Assembly: GCA_964036295.1 (NCBI GenBank)
Contig: OZ038472.1
Location: 13,240,385 to 13,304,384 of the forward strand
DNA from: Plumapathes pennacea
Taxonomy: Eukaryota > Cnidaria > Anthozoa > Antipatharia > Myriopathidae
Length of the DNA: 64,000 nucleotides
Direction of reading: 5' to 3'
Below the pieces are notes generated by a model. The model did not search any database, had not been told where the DNA came from, and saw only the letters and a program-made list of their open reading frames with translations. This document shows positions 1-10,071 of this stretch, piece by piece. The position numbers and the translations under genes are program-made. How positions within the stretch are numbered: position 1 is the stretch's first letter; each line of letters opens with the position of its first letter.

Positions 1-927
1 TGATATAGTCTCTAAGTAGCGAGTCCGTGATTCCAGTAACAATAAACGCTGCTTTATTTTCTCCATATCTTCCTCTCTTGATCTCTCCTTTTCCTCTACT
101 AACTCCTCGCAGTACTCAATGGCGCCTCGAATCGCCTTCTGCAATTCGTCGGTTTTCTGTGCGGCAAACACACCAATCTGATTTTCCAGGTGGTCGATAT
201 CTGCTCGTGTAAAGGTCATGAGATCTTTCAGGACTTTCATCTCAATTTCTTCAAAATTGACGATATCAGGTTGACTCTCTAAGGCAGTGATTTCTTTCAG
301 AGAGTTTTGGGCGTCTGGATCATTTGCCAGCTCTGGATCCTCTAGGAGATCGCGGACCGCTTGGAAGGCCTCATCTCGTTCCAGTTCACTTAGCTTTTGT
401 TGTGGTGCATGACCCCATTTGTTACGCGTGTCACGCATCTTTTTAATGGCGGTTCGCGTAATTTTGAAATTACTACACCAGTCGAGGAGGTTGAGCAAAC
501 CTGAGGCATCTGTCGTGTTGGCGTCAGTGATGTCTTTTGCCTGACTTCCTAGGTCACACATAAAGAGTTTAGCAATTTCCCAGTGTCCAACATTTGGATC
601 CGTCCATTTTGTGCTGTCGCTTTGCTTCCACATTGGATTGTTTTTGTTGTGGCACTTCCGCAATTCTGAAGCCCAAGGACACTTTGGGATATCGTGCCAT
701 GGGGTCGGTTTTCTCCCTCTTGCGTACGTACAACAACAAGAATGCAAAGAGTTCAATTTTGCTGTCAAGGACCCGTGAAATTTTTTCATTTCTCTTTCAA
801 TAAACGGACGGATGCCATTGCTTGCAATATACACAGCATGACTTACTGTCAGCCAGTTTCTGTGTTCTTTGCTGGACAGCTTTCCTTGCCAAGGGTCAGC
901 CACTGTACCAACGGACACAGATGCCAT
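1..927 (-). CDS. CXorf38/DUF4559-like HEPN-domain protein, N-terminal part (runs off the window)
   Basis: One open frame of 309 codons starts at the ATG at 927-925 and is still open at base 1. An in-frame TAA lies three codons upstream, which supports this start. Residues 20-60 carry a tryptophan-rich helical segment (NWLTVSHAVYIASNGIRPF). Residues 108-124 (WTDPNVGHWEIAKLFM) and the following LLNLLDWC segment resemble the DUF4559 domain of human CXorf38. Residues 168-173 read RNKWGH, which fits the R-x4-6-H motif of HEPN RNase domains, with Asn after the Arg as is usual in active members. From about residue 205 the chain becomes charged and helical, with a probable coiled coil at about 245-300. 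HEPN proteins are often RNases or dimerising parts of defence proteins; that role here is inference. What follows the coiled coil lies outside the window. No intron is visible in this part. Confidence 0.75.
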   Translation of the reverse strand, partial: MASVSVGTVADPWQGKLSSKEHRNWLTVSHAVYIASNGIRPFIEREMKKFHGSLTAKLNSLHSCCCTYARGRKPTPWHDIPKCPWASELRKCHNKNNPMWKQSDSTKWTDPNVGHWEIAKLFMCDLGSQAKDITDANTTDASGLLNLLDWCSNFKITRTAIKKMRDTRNKWGHAPQQKLSELERDEAFQAVRDLLEDPELANDPDAQNSLKEITALESQPDIVNFEEIEMKVLKDLMTFTRADIDHLENQIGVFAAQKTDELQKAIRGAIEYCEELVEEKERSREEDMEKIKQRLLLLESRTRYLETIS

Positions 928-1204
928 CGAGTCTTACAATTGAGGTTGATTTCCTACAGGTTAAAAGTAAACAGGTTTTGTCGCGTGAAAACGCCATAGA
1001 TGCTGGGATTCAAGTTTGGTGTGGCAACTATCCGCACGTGCCATTAGAATTCTTTAATGAGCAATATCTGGACTAAAGCGAAACTAGCAAGAGTGATCAA
1101 GTTCAATTTTCCCTTTCAATCTCACCAGAAAAATATCATATATAGTATAGGAAACTTGGCTTTTGGCACCTTGCTCAAATGAAACCTGCTTAAACTATAA
1201 GTTA

Positions 1205-1885
1205 TAATTGCAACACTCATATAATTGCTTCAAAAGGTCGAGAGAATGTACATTTTGAGCGGGGGAGTGAAAAGGTCGGCCAACAAGGAAAAGGGTAATG
1301 CGTGACTTATCTCATTTTCATGCACAATCGATTTTGACAGGTTGATATTGAACTTTTATTTCTAATCATAGGCCACGATTAATCCAGCTAGCCTGCGCTT
1401 CATTAATTATCTGTCTTTCTTCTTTTAAAATGCGTTTCTTTTACCAGGCTTTCTGAATAGGCAGTCGGTCTGTATCATTTCAGAACTATAATCGCCAAGG
1501 TTTTGGTAAATTCTCAGTTGTTTGTTAAGCGCAGGTTAAAGTTGAAAAACCCGTGACAGCTGGGAGCGACTTAAGTATGTCAAAATGCTTCTATCATTTG
1601 ATTATGTTTTCTTTGCTTCGCTTAGTTTTCACCAGCAATAAAAATACTGTACTAACAAAACTGCAAGAGTGCAAGTGCATGTCAACAAAAATCTCACGTT
1701 ACATACTTGAAATTCAGCCAAAAAGAAAAGGGCTTCCACACAGTTTGCACGTGAACATTACCCTATCAAACTACAGATTTTTTGCTTACACGTCGATCAA
1801 ACTCCAAAATCCTAGAAAGGGGGGTGGGGGTTCCTTTTACCAATTGCCATGATACCTACACTTGGCTTTCGAGTGAAAATAATTA
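1205..1885. repeat. Dispersed repeat, copy 1 (partner at 33354-33806)
   Basis: Long stretches match the segment in intron 1 of array copy B in the same orientation. Examples are the shared words GACTTATCTCATTTTCATG near 1300, AACAAAAATCTCACGTTACATAC near 1685, and CTTGGCTTTCG near 1861. The two copies differ by many substitutions and indels. No clear terminal repeats were found, so the class is unknown. Confidence 0.6.
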
Positions 1886-2803
1886 TTATAACATAGTCGC
1901 GATGTAAGCCACGTTCTGATTGGTCGAAGAGCGTGCTCCATAACTTTATCGTGCACGCCCGTGCTCAATAATATGACGTGAGCAAATGCCGCTTCCTTTC
2001 GACTTTTTCTAGCTTTCCTCGTTTATAAAGTAACAGAAGCTTTACAACTAAGAAGAAAATAGCTTTATTTTCCGAAGAAATTTGTACTACATGAAGTCAA
2101 ACCGGCACCCAAAGGAAATCAGTAATCAAGTCTGAAAAATTCTGTATTTCAACGGTCGGCACAGGAAATTGTATGAATCAAAACTCACCTATTTCTCGAC
2201 GGCTTAATTCTCATGGACTAGTGAAATCCATTACAGCAAAGATAAATATCCGTCAAGCCTTCAATGTCTTTGAAATGAAACGGCGTTCATTCATTCCGAA
2301 AGCCGCTATACTTGCAGTGTTTACAGTACAGTTTGCTGGCAGCTCGAATAACAAAAAAGTCCGCTCGGCAAACATTTCCATCTCTTTCGCTTATGGTGAT
2401 TGTTTACATTCTTCGGCGGATCACTTTGCTTCTCCAGACCCGCATTGTCTGCTATAGTTCAAGGTGAATCTCACGTTGTTTTGAAGCGGCGACTTGAAGC
2501 GTTCATCTTCAACAATTGTACGGTTCAAAACATTTACATCGTCACGAATTCCAAAGTCATCGAAGGCTGCTGGCTTTCACCACGCCAGGTTAACAGTACT
2601 TTCGGTGTTTTCGTCGATTAAACGACATCTTTTTCATCGACACTCATCAACTTTTAGCTGGCAGAAATGTTAGTAAGTTGTGGCGTGTTTTCAATCATCC
2701 AATGAGAGAGTTTGTTTTGCCTTTTGCGCGTCGAAAGAGAATTTTGCATTCAATCAGAAATGAAAATTTGTTTTCGCTCGTAATTTTGTGTGTCTATGTT
2801 ATA

Positions 2804-2998
2804 AAAGAATTGGTTCATGCTTTTAGCTGTGCATCTATCGAGTTATGGATGCACTTGGGAAGTTGGGAGAGCACTCGTGAAGCTAGAGTTGCTCTCGGCT
2901 ACGCCTCGAGCAACTCTTACCGCTTCTCTCGTGCTCTCCCAACTTCCCGCGTGCATCCATAACTCGATAGACGCACGCTAAGTATGAACCAATTCTTA
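2804..2998. repeat. Foldback (inverted-repeat) element, about 195 bp
   Basis: The left arm (about 2804-2874) contains TCGAGTTATGGATGCAC and AGTTGGGAGAGCAC. The right arm (about 2931-2998) carries their reverse complements, GTGCTCTCCCAACTTCC and GTGCATCCATAACTCGA. The outer ends AGAATTGGTTCAT and ATGAACCAATTCT also pair. A second small palindrome (GAGTTGCTC/GAGCAACTC) sits in the loop. This is the structure of a non-autonomous foldback/MITE element. Confidence 0.8.
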
Positions 2999-3350
2999 AG
3001 TAGCCCATCAAATATTTACATTCTATTTTTTCCTGATTATCTAACGAAATTTTGGAGTTTGAAAAATTTTGATCGATAGTTGTTTGAGTGGGTTTAAAAT
3101 TATTTTTAAGTTATATCTAAATGCGTACTGTAATAACCCCCATGAGTCATACGTACTGTATTAAGTAAGCCATCATGAACTGAAATATTTTAATACATAT
3201 GTTAGCAATGAGCCTATATTTACGTGGATTCATTTTCACTTCGAATTTGATCTGCTTCCACCTCATGTCTACATAAAGGCGAACAAATTCGGTGATGACA
3301 GCGCAAAATGTTAGTTGTCGCACCAGTTTCTATATGAAAACGCTTTCATG

Positions 3351-4078
3351 CTTGCAAACCTACAAATTTTTAATCATTTACAATTTCATCAAATGTGAAT
3401 CACTCATAAACCAAATATTATGGTTGCCTTGGAATCATTAGAAACACAGAAAAGTCTGAATTTTCGATAAATTTTTCGAACCAAGATTTGTTTCCCTTGG
3501 ACTTGCCTAACACCATAATTTTCGCCCCGATATTTCGAATATGCAAGCTATAAATTTTTTAGCTATTTACAATTTCCTCGAATATGAATCATTCATAAAC
3601 CCAATATTATGGTAGCCTTGGAATCATTAGAAATACAGAAGAATCTTGATTTTTCGATAAATTTTTCGAACCAAGATTTGTTTCCCTTGGACTTGCCTAA
3701 CACCATAATTTTCGCCCCGATATTTCGAATATGCAAGCTATAAATTTTTTAGCTATTTACAATTTCCTCGAATATGAATCATTCATAAACCCAATATTAT
3801 GGTAGCCTTGGAATCATTAGAAATACAGAAGAATCTTGATTTTTCGATAAATTTTTCGAACCAAGATTTGTTTCCCTTGGACTTGCCTAACACCATAATT
3901 TTCGCCCCGATATTTCGAATATGCAAGCTATAAATTTTTTAGCTATTTACAATTTCCTCGAATATGAATCATTCATAAACCCAATATTATGGTTGCCTTG
4001 GAATCATTAGGAATACAGAAGAATCTTGATTTTTCGATAAATTTTTCGAACCAAGATTTGTTTCCCTTGGACCTGTTA
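3351..4078. repeat. Tandem array of a 190-bp unit, about four copies
   Basis: The word ATGCAAGCTATAAATTTTTT recurs at 3541, 3731 and 3921, exactly 190 bp apart. The unit includes CCCAATATTATGGTAGCC and TTTTCGATAAATTTTTCGAACC. The first copy (from 3351) and the last are diverged, while the two middle copies are nearly identical. That pattern suggests recent homogenisation by unequal exchange. Confidence 0.9.
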
Positions 4079-4189
4079 ACACCGTAATTTTACCCTCGAT
4101 TTTTCGAAATCCTGATAACTCGAACCAAAGTTCGAAAAATCGGGATTTTATTGTAGTATGCGTCTCGCCGGCAGGGGAATATATATATA

Positions 4190-4400
4190 AATAAAAAATT
4201 CGCCGTTAATCGTATCTACAGAGAAAATAAAAAAATCGCAATTACGCTTCTCTGTATATAACTGATCCAAACTTCGCCGTTAACTAACGGCGAAATATTC
4301 ACTCTGTATATAGTGTGGACTCTAAACTTCGCCGTTAACTAACTGCGAAATAGTCACTCTGTACAGCTCTCTCTTTGCGAAATTCAATTTCTCTTTATAG
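4190..4400. repeat. Short tandem/inverted repeat around TTCGCCGTTAACTAAC
   Basis: The motif CTTCGCCGTTAACTAAC followed by GCGAAATA and TCACTCTGTA occurs twice about 55 bp apart (near 4275 and 4328). A related TTCGCCGTTAATCG lies at about 4199. GCCGTTAACTAACGGC in the first copy is self-complementary. It looks like a degenerate transposon end; the class is not identified. Confidence 0.55.
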
Positions 4401-5918
4401 AGGTACTTCACTGCAAAATTCGCACTTATCAAATGCCCGCGCCGGCAGATGATGTTTATCTTGCTTTTATCCGACAATAAACTGATAAAAGATACAATTC
4501 TGTGCCGTACTCAGAATATAGAATTAATCGACACGGACACATCTTAGTGTTTTTGAGCAACCCTCGCGGCGAGTCGAACTCATTCGTCGGTTTAAACTGA
4601 CGTACACAAATTGTTGCCGGAGTGGCTCCTTAGCCAGCCGCATTTCAGTTAACTACTCAGTGTACTAAACACCTGCTTGTGTAATTTCATCTACAGCGTG
4701 AAAAACAGAAAAGAATTTAAATAAATATTAAAGCCGTAGAAGTGATACCTTACTCCTTGAAGAGTCTCCCGACGAGAATGGCGGCGACGAAGCGAGCGGA
4801 AAGGGCCTCTGGGCGCGCGAGGAAGCAAGCTCAGAATCTGAACTTCGTCGCTGATTGGCTAATCGCCTCGTGACCATGGTAACTGAAAGCTTGCTTCGTT
4901 TTGATTGGTACTTTCAAACCGGCTCTACCAGTTCTGTTTGATTGTTGTTACTGCGAGCGAGAAGAACTGGCATGGACGTGAGCTTCCTACCTCCCTCGAT
5001 GGCTTAGATGGGGTTTACTTTTAGCTGATATGGACCTGATTTTTTTTACTGTTTAGTGTTATGAAGCCAAAAAAATTAATGTTAAGTGTTATGTAAAAAA
5101 AATTACAGTTAAGTGTTACAAGACTAGATATTAAATAAAACAAGACAAGAGGGCCTAGGTGGCTAGGTGGGGCTTACAGTTAAGTGTTATGGGCCTGAAT
5201 TATTTACTGTTAAGTGTTATGCAGTTATTGCGAATTATTTTTCGCGATGTTTGCAGTGCTGCAACGCGTTGCAAGTTTCTGAAAGCGATTCAAAAACTTG
5301 CAACACCGTTGCATGAATTTGAAGCAAATCGGCGTTGCAAATCGTCGTTGCAAATCGACCAGTGTAAACCTTGAAGGTATTGCTTTGTCGCAGCCCTGTG
5401 TACGTCGTGTGCTGCAAGAAGACACTCTCACTTTGTTTTTTCTCGTAACCTCTCTGTTTATTGATATCGTCCTTGCATCCATCCAGCGCTTCAAACCTGT
5501 TGGCCAATAAGTTACGTTCCCTCCTTTAAGTTCACGCGATGGATAGTTTGAAACAATCAAGGCCCAGTTCAGACGCAGATCTTCTCATGAGCCGAACCTA
5601 ATACATTCAGTTAAGTACATAGTACATAAAATTAAATAATCTCCGAAGGGAAAATAAACAAGAATCCCGCTTTCCGAAAACCCACTACAGAGCGAGGGGA
5701 TATCTGCGATTATCGTATTTCTAGTAATGTATTTATCAAGCAGTTCAATTAATGTTCGGCCGAATAAGTACGGCGCTTAAATTAACGGGCGAATATGATT
5801 AATTTGTGTTGATATGATCTACTGTCAGTCATACAATGCCATCTCTTCGTCTCTCCTACGCACAAAAGGCAACGACAGGCGAAATTAAATTAATTTGGGT
5901 CTACCTAAATTCGAAGAT

Positions 5919-6045
5919 CGGCGTCTGAACTAGCCTGTGAAAACAGACGGATTTGCCACCTGTTGCTTTGCGAGGCCAAAAAATACCGGCCTCGCAAAGC
6001 AACAGGTAGAAAATCTTTCTATTTTCACAGGCTACGTCTGAACTG
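5919..6045. repeat. MITE-like hairpin with a perfect 19-bp stem
   Basis: CCTGTTGCTTTGCGAGGCC (5959-5977) is followed after a 10-base loop by its exact reverse complement (5988-6006). Outside the stem, AGCCTGTGAAAA and TTTTCACAGGCT pair again, and GTCTGAACT occurs on both flanks. The element ends about 135 bp upstream of the PSMD5 ATG, so it lies in the probable promoter or 5' UTR. Confidence 0.8.
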
Positions 6046-6179
6046 GGCCTCAGTGTATACGGGAATTTTCTTTGCTGATTTATTGCTTTTTCTCGGAAAA
6101 CCGGAACTTTACCCCAGGGCCAACCGCGTGAGAAGCCCTTGCAAACGGATGGCCCTGGGACGAGTTTGTTCATTTCAAG

Positions 6180-8845
6180 ATGGCGACTGAAAAGTGCAAG
6201 GTAATTGTACAAAATATCTCTTCTTCTTCTTCCGAGAAGACAGTGCTAGATCCTCTTCGAGAGCTTAATGCCCTAACCAACAGTGCGTCCTGTAGCCTCC
6301 GAGACTTGTCGCCTCACATCCCACTGGACGTTCTGTTTAAATGTCTGAACACATCGAATGAAGAACAAATCACGTTATGCAAGTGGATATTGAAGAAACT
6401 ATTACCCTTGGAGAAAAGCGACGTCACTGTGCTAAAACACTACGACTCTGTGATAGAAGGCCTTAACCACCCGTCGGTTGAAGTACGAGAGTTGTGTTTG
6501 AGCGAACTCGAGCGCTGTTCATCCCAACTCAATGGTTTGCTCGCCTTGTTGGAAAACACAGATCTCCTGGTTTACACTACTCGTTCATTGGCAGACGAAG
6601 ATCTCTCCTGCGCACAGAAGGCAGCGAACGTACTGAAGAATGCTGCAAAACACGAGTCAGGCCTGGCGGTTCTGTTTGAGCGCGAACTGCAGAGCGAGTT
6701 TAACGAACTGCTTTTGAAAAAGGACATCGTTCGCTTCAGAGTGTATGAGTTGTTTGTAGCTGTCCAAGCTTTGTCGAACGAGGCGTTTAAGTCTTGTAAA
6801 GACTCTGGAGTCCTGTTGAAGCTTTTGAGCGAGCTTGACGGCGATGATGTCCTCCTTCGCATGAATTGTGTGGAGCTTCTCACGGAATTGGGCAATTCAG
6901 GCAAAGATGGCTTGAATTTCTTGGAAGAAGCCGGAGTTATGGTCAAACTGAACAACATTTTGTTAAGTGTGGAGTCGGATCCAATGGTTTCTTTGATGAT
7001 CCCAGGTAATATATTTTATTACCCCTCTATGGTTTGATCAATTTCAGATCAGTTTTGTCTTTCACTTTCATAATTATTTTAGGCTTAGCTAAGGCCTGTT
7101 TCAAACGTCAAACTTCACTGTATGAGTTGAATGCAATGCAGTGAACAAAAGCTATTGTTTCAGCTAATACATTGTATTTGACCCCAAAGGAAGTTCGAGT
7201 TTGAAAGAGGCTTATACAATTGCCCGATAAAAAAATATTGTTTTGGATAACTTGGTTTTGTAGGGGGGTCGTAGTGCAAGTTGGTTTAGGAAATTTAGAG
7301 AGATTGCTCTGCTTTTAGGAATGAGGGAGAGCATATAAAGATTCTTTTAACACTGCATATTTTTACACCTCAGATTGGTGAGGTTATAATTTTTCACTAA
7401 CCTTTTTCCTGTCTTTCCCAAATTGGTTTGTGAAATTTAGAGAGATTGCTTTTCTTTTAGGAATGTGGGAGAGCATATAAAGATTCTTCTAATACTGCAT
7501 ATATTTACACCTCAGATTGGTGAGGTTATAATTCACTAACCTTTTTCTGACCCTCCCAAAATGTTTCCAGGTGTCATCAAGTTTTTTGGCCACTTGGCTC
7601 AAGGAAAGCCTGAAGAGACCATGCAGCGATACCCATTGTTCATCCAAAATGTCTTCTCCCTCCTAAGCTGTGATGACCCCACTCTCGTGCCGATAGCAGT
7701 GGAAACACTTGGTGTTTTAGCTCAGACTGACGCTGGTCTTAAACAAGTGTTTGATCACCCTGCACGGAATAAACACATCATGAAAGCTCTCCGCAACCAC
7801 ACAACATCATCAGGGTCTGTAGTTCAGCTGAGAGCTCTAGATGCTTTAGCGTTAATCTTTTATACTGTGGAGCATCCATCAGAAGATTTGTCAGTGTTTG
7901 TGAAAAGTTTGTATGATGACCTCGGGCCAAGCTTTTTGCAGATGCTGATGTCGACTGCTAAGCAGCCTTTTCAGGAATTACGGTGTGCATCCTTGAGGGT
8001 AATGAAGAGTCTTGCAAAGTATAAGTGGGCACAGCAGGACATGATTACAACTCCAGGTATGATACACACTGTGTGATGGTGTCATTTGTAAAAAGAAAAC
8101 AATGCTGGCTTTGAAATGCAGTAGGCACTTCAAAATAGTTTCATGTTATGAATTACAGTTTATGAGCAGGTCACTAAACTTGGATTATTTTATGGCACTG
8201 GTAACGTTTGCATTAAATTAATTAGTTAATAATAGAGGGATACTTGATTTACATGTATGTACATGTACTTGAGGGTGTACTGTCGCATGTTATTATAACA
8301 GAAAAGAAAAAAGATCGCACTGTATGATTGACAGTCAGTACTATACTGTGTATATTCAATGCTTACTGTATATTCATCAATCAATAATTGATAAATTAGT
8401 TATTAATGCTCAATACAAGGACATTCTTGAAGGCCCAGGGAAAGATACAGGGATGGAAAACAACAGAAGAGGGGAGGGATGATGGGAAAGAAAATTGAAA
8501 GTTACCTTTTTTCCCCTTCCCCTCCACTATGTTTCACCCCCACCCCCTCCCCTAGACACACACACCTCCCTGCAACACCTCAACCTGCCCCCAGATCCAT
8601 GAAGTGCACTCATGTTATTGTTTTATGTTACATCAGGTTTTCTTGAATACCTTTTGGATCGCCACACTGAACCTGACAAAGCTGGCAAAGAACACAAGTA
8701 CGACCTTGTTGTGGAGCTGGTACATTCTCCTTTCTCTGCAGAAGTATTTGACAAACCTTACCATCTGCGGCTTCGTGAGTATGAACGGGAGGGGCCTTTC
8801 TATGTGCGTGCCCAGGCCACAGTGGCTTTAGAGGAGGCAAATTAA
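6180..8845 (+). CDS. PSMD5: 26S proteasome non-ATPase regulatory subunit 5 (assembly chaperone S5b)
   Basis: Three exons, 6180-7005, 7571-8056 and 8637-8845, join at GT-AG sites in phase 1 both times and encode 506 residues; human PSMD5 is about 504. The protein starts MATEKCK, is helical throughout with HEAT/ARM-like repeats (HPSVEVRELCLSELERC, RMNCVELLTELGNSG), and ends with the family tail KLREY/LREYEREGPFYV-type sequence, seen here as LRLREYEREGPFYVRAQ. PSMD5 binds the ATPase RPT1-RPT2 pair (PSMC2-PSMC1) in the cytosol during 19S base assembly and leaves before the proteasome is finished. The gene faces copy A tail to tail. It is an ordinary housekeeping gene and appears intact. Confidence 0.95.
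7281..7560 (+). repeat. Tandem duplication (142-bp unit, two copies) in PSMD5 intron 1
   Basis: The unit beginning TTGGTTT..GAAATTTAGAGAGATTGCT and containing GAGAGCATATAAAGATTCTT and ACACCTCAGATTGGTGAGGTTATAA occurs at 7281 and again at 7423. The second copy ends about 10 bp before the exon 2 acceptor, so it now supplies the polypyrimidine region and branch site. Each copy contains a small hairpin, CCTCAGATTGGTGAGG. Confidence 0.85.
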
Positions 8846-9015
8846 CAGCTCTAATGCAGCCCTTAAAAATGCTATTTTGCAGCAGTGTTGCAATACTTAG
8901 ACTGGGCCTTTTACTATCTGACACATAAATTCCCAGGCCAGTACACAGCTTGTACAAGAATCAAATGATGTCTTTTTGAGAGATACTGTACAGTATTGAC
9001 TGTGTTTTAAAGTGC

Positions 9016-9021
9016 AATAAA
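9016..9021 (+). promoter_or_regulatory. Poly(A) signal AATAAA, PSMD5
   Basis: The first canonical AATAAA after the PSMD5 stop codon, about 170 bases downstream. It is followed by a T/GT-rich stretch (TTTTGGGTACTATCC, then TTTTGTAG). Confidence 0.55.
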
Positions 9022-9231
9022 TTTTGGGTACTATCCTACTTTATATATTTTGTAGCTTATACTAGTTATGTGTATCGTTGAGTAAAAGTTTGTTGTGTTT
9101 TCTAGTTTACTGTAGTACCAGAGTGATAGATTGCCGTACAGCTGAACTAATGCTAACCAAACTTTTGGTGAAGATTTTGGTTTATTCCAGAATACAGTTA
9201 CAGTTTAGTTTCATGGCTGAAAACATGCCTT

Positions 9232-9390
9232 TCCTAAAAAAAATACAAAAATACAAAAATACAAAAAAATACAAAAAAAAAAAAAAAAAAAAATACAAAA
9301 ACCAAAAAACAAAAACTACAAAACAAAAACAAAAATACAAAAATACAAAAAACAAAAAACAAAAAACAAATAACAAAAAAAAAAACTAGA
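9232..9390 (+). repeat. A-rich simple repeat (AAAATAC)n / (AAAAAC)n
   Basis: About 160 bases consist of A runs broken by TAC or C, including one run of about 20 A. Translations on either strand give only Lys/Tyr/Thr or Phe/Val repeats. It may be a decayed poly(A) tail of a retroposon or simple slippage DNA. It is not a gene. Confidence 0.9.
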
Positions 9391-10071
9391 AATAAACAAG
9401 CACAGCAAAATAACAACTAATACAACAATACTGTATTGCTGGTGTAAAGTTATTTACTGTGTTTTTGTAGACATAAATTAACATATTGGATGCCAAAATG
9501 GCAGTCAGTTTATCTCAACAAATTTTCTGTCAGTATTGTAGTAACAAAAATGAACCAAGAAGTGCATTTGTTTTGTGGTCTGATTGACTCTCGACAGTTT
9601 ACAACTGACCTCCTTGTAATGTTGGTATTGTCTTGCACTATTTCAATGTTCCACACTTTATTGTAAAACTTTATTTGGTGTTGATATATAACAATCTGTA
9701 CTTTAATTACTTTTTCTTGTCAAAAGACAACGTTATTATAGTAAGTGTAAATTGAAACGATGTTTATATGCAAAATAAAGTTATTTAGGACAAATTGGTA
9801 GACAGTGTATCAATGACAACATTATTATGTGTCACTTTGAATCACGTAAATACAATTTTAGGCTTTAAAAAGAGCATGAAGTCTGCCTAATAATTCCATT
9901 TTAATTCTTATGATGAATTTAAAAATACATAATTGGTTTGCTAATTCTAAGAATCTTCAAGCTACTGCCTAACACTTCTCCTATTGTATTTATGAAAATA
10001 AGTCAACGTGTATACGCCTGAAACATACCCAAAATGTATATAGTGACTGATTTGTATACGCTTCTGACGGT

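Larger units (their letters stand above)
928..6179. other. Intergenic region between two divergent genes, repeat-rich
   Basis: About 5.2 kb separates the start of the HEPN gene (minus) from the start of PSMD5 (plus), so both promoters should lie here. Open frames in this stretch are short, overlap repeats and have no recognisable domain. The region holds a dispersed repeat (1205-1885), a foldback (2804-2998), a 190-bp tandem array (3351-4078), a short GCCGTTAACTAAC repeat (4190-4400) and a hairpin element (5919-6045). At 5225-5400 there is a run of repeated GTTGCAA words. I see no RNA gene. Confidence 0.6.
8846..10071. other. Convergent 3' region between PSMD5 and copy A
   Basis: Both flanking genes end here. 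It holds the PSMD5 3' UTR and poly(A) signal, an A-rich simple-sequence tract (9232-9390), and AT-rich sequence without a credible coding frame. AATAAA also occurs near 9774 on the plus strand. TTTATT near 9671 could be the copy A signal on the minus strand, but this is weak. Confidence 0.5.

Noticed and set aside
2173-2962. Several open frames of 70-94 codons
   Set aside because: No domain, no splice support, and partly inside a foldback element.
3351-4078. Regularly spaced repeats as a possible CRISPR-like array
   Set aside because: Units are contiguous 190-bp tandem copies without unique spacers, in a eukaryotic genome.
8400-8636. C-rich stretch before PSMD5 exon 3 as a possible regulatory element
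   Set aside because: It is explained as the pyrimidine-rich intron end, and nothing else distinguishes it.
9078-9416. Lys/Asn-rich and Phe/Val-rich open frames
   Set aside because: They are translations of an A-rich simple repeat on both strands.
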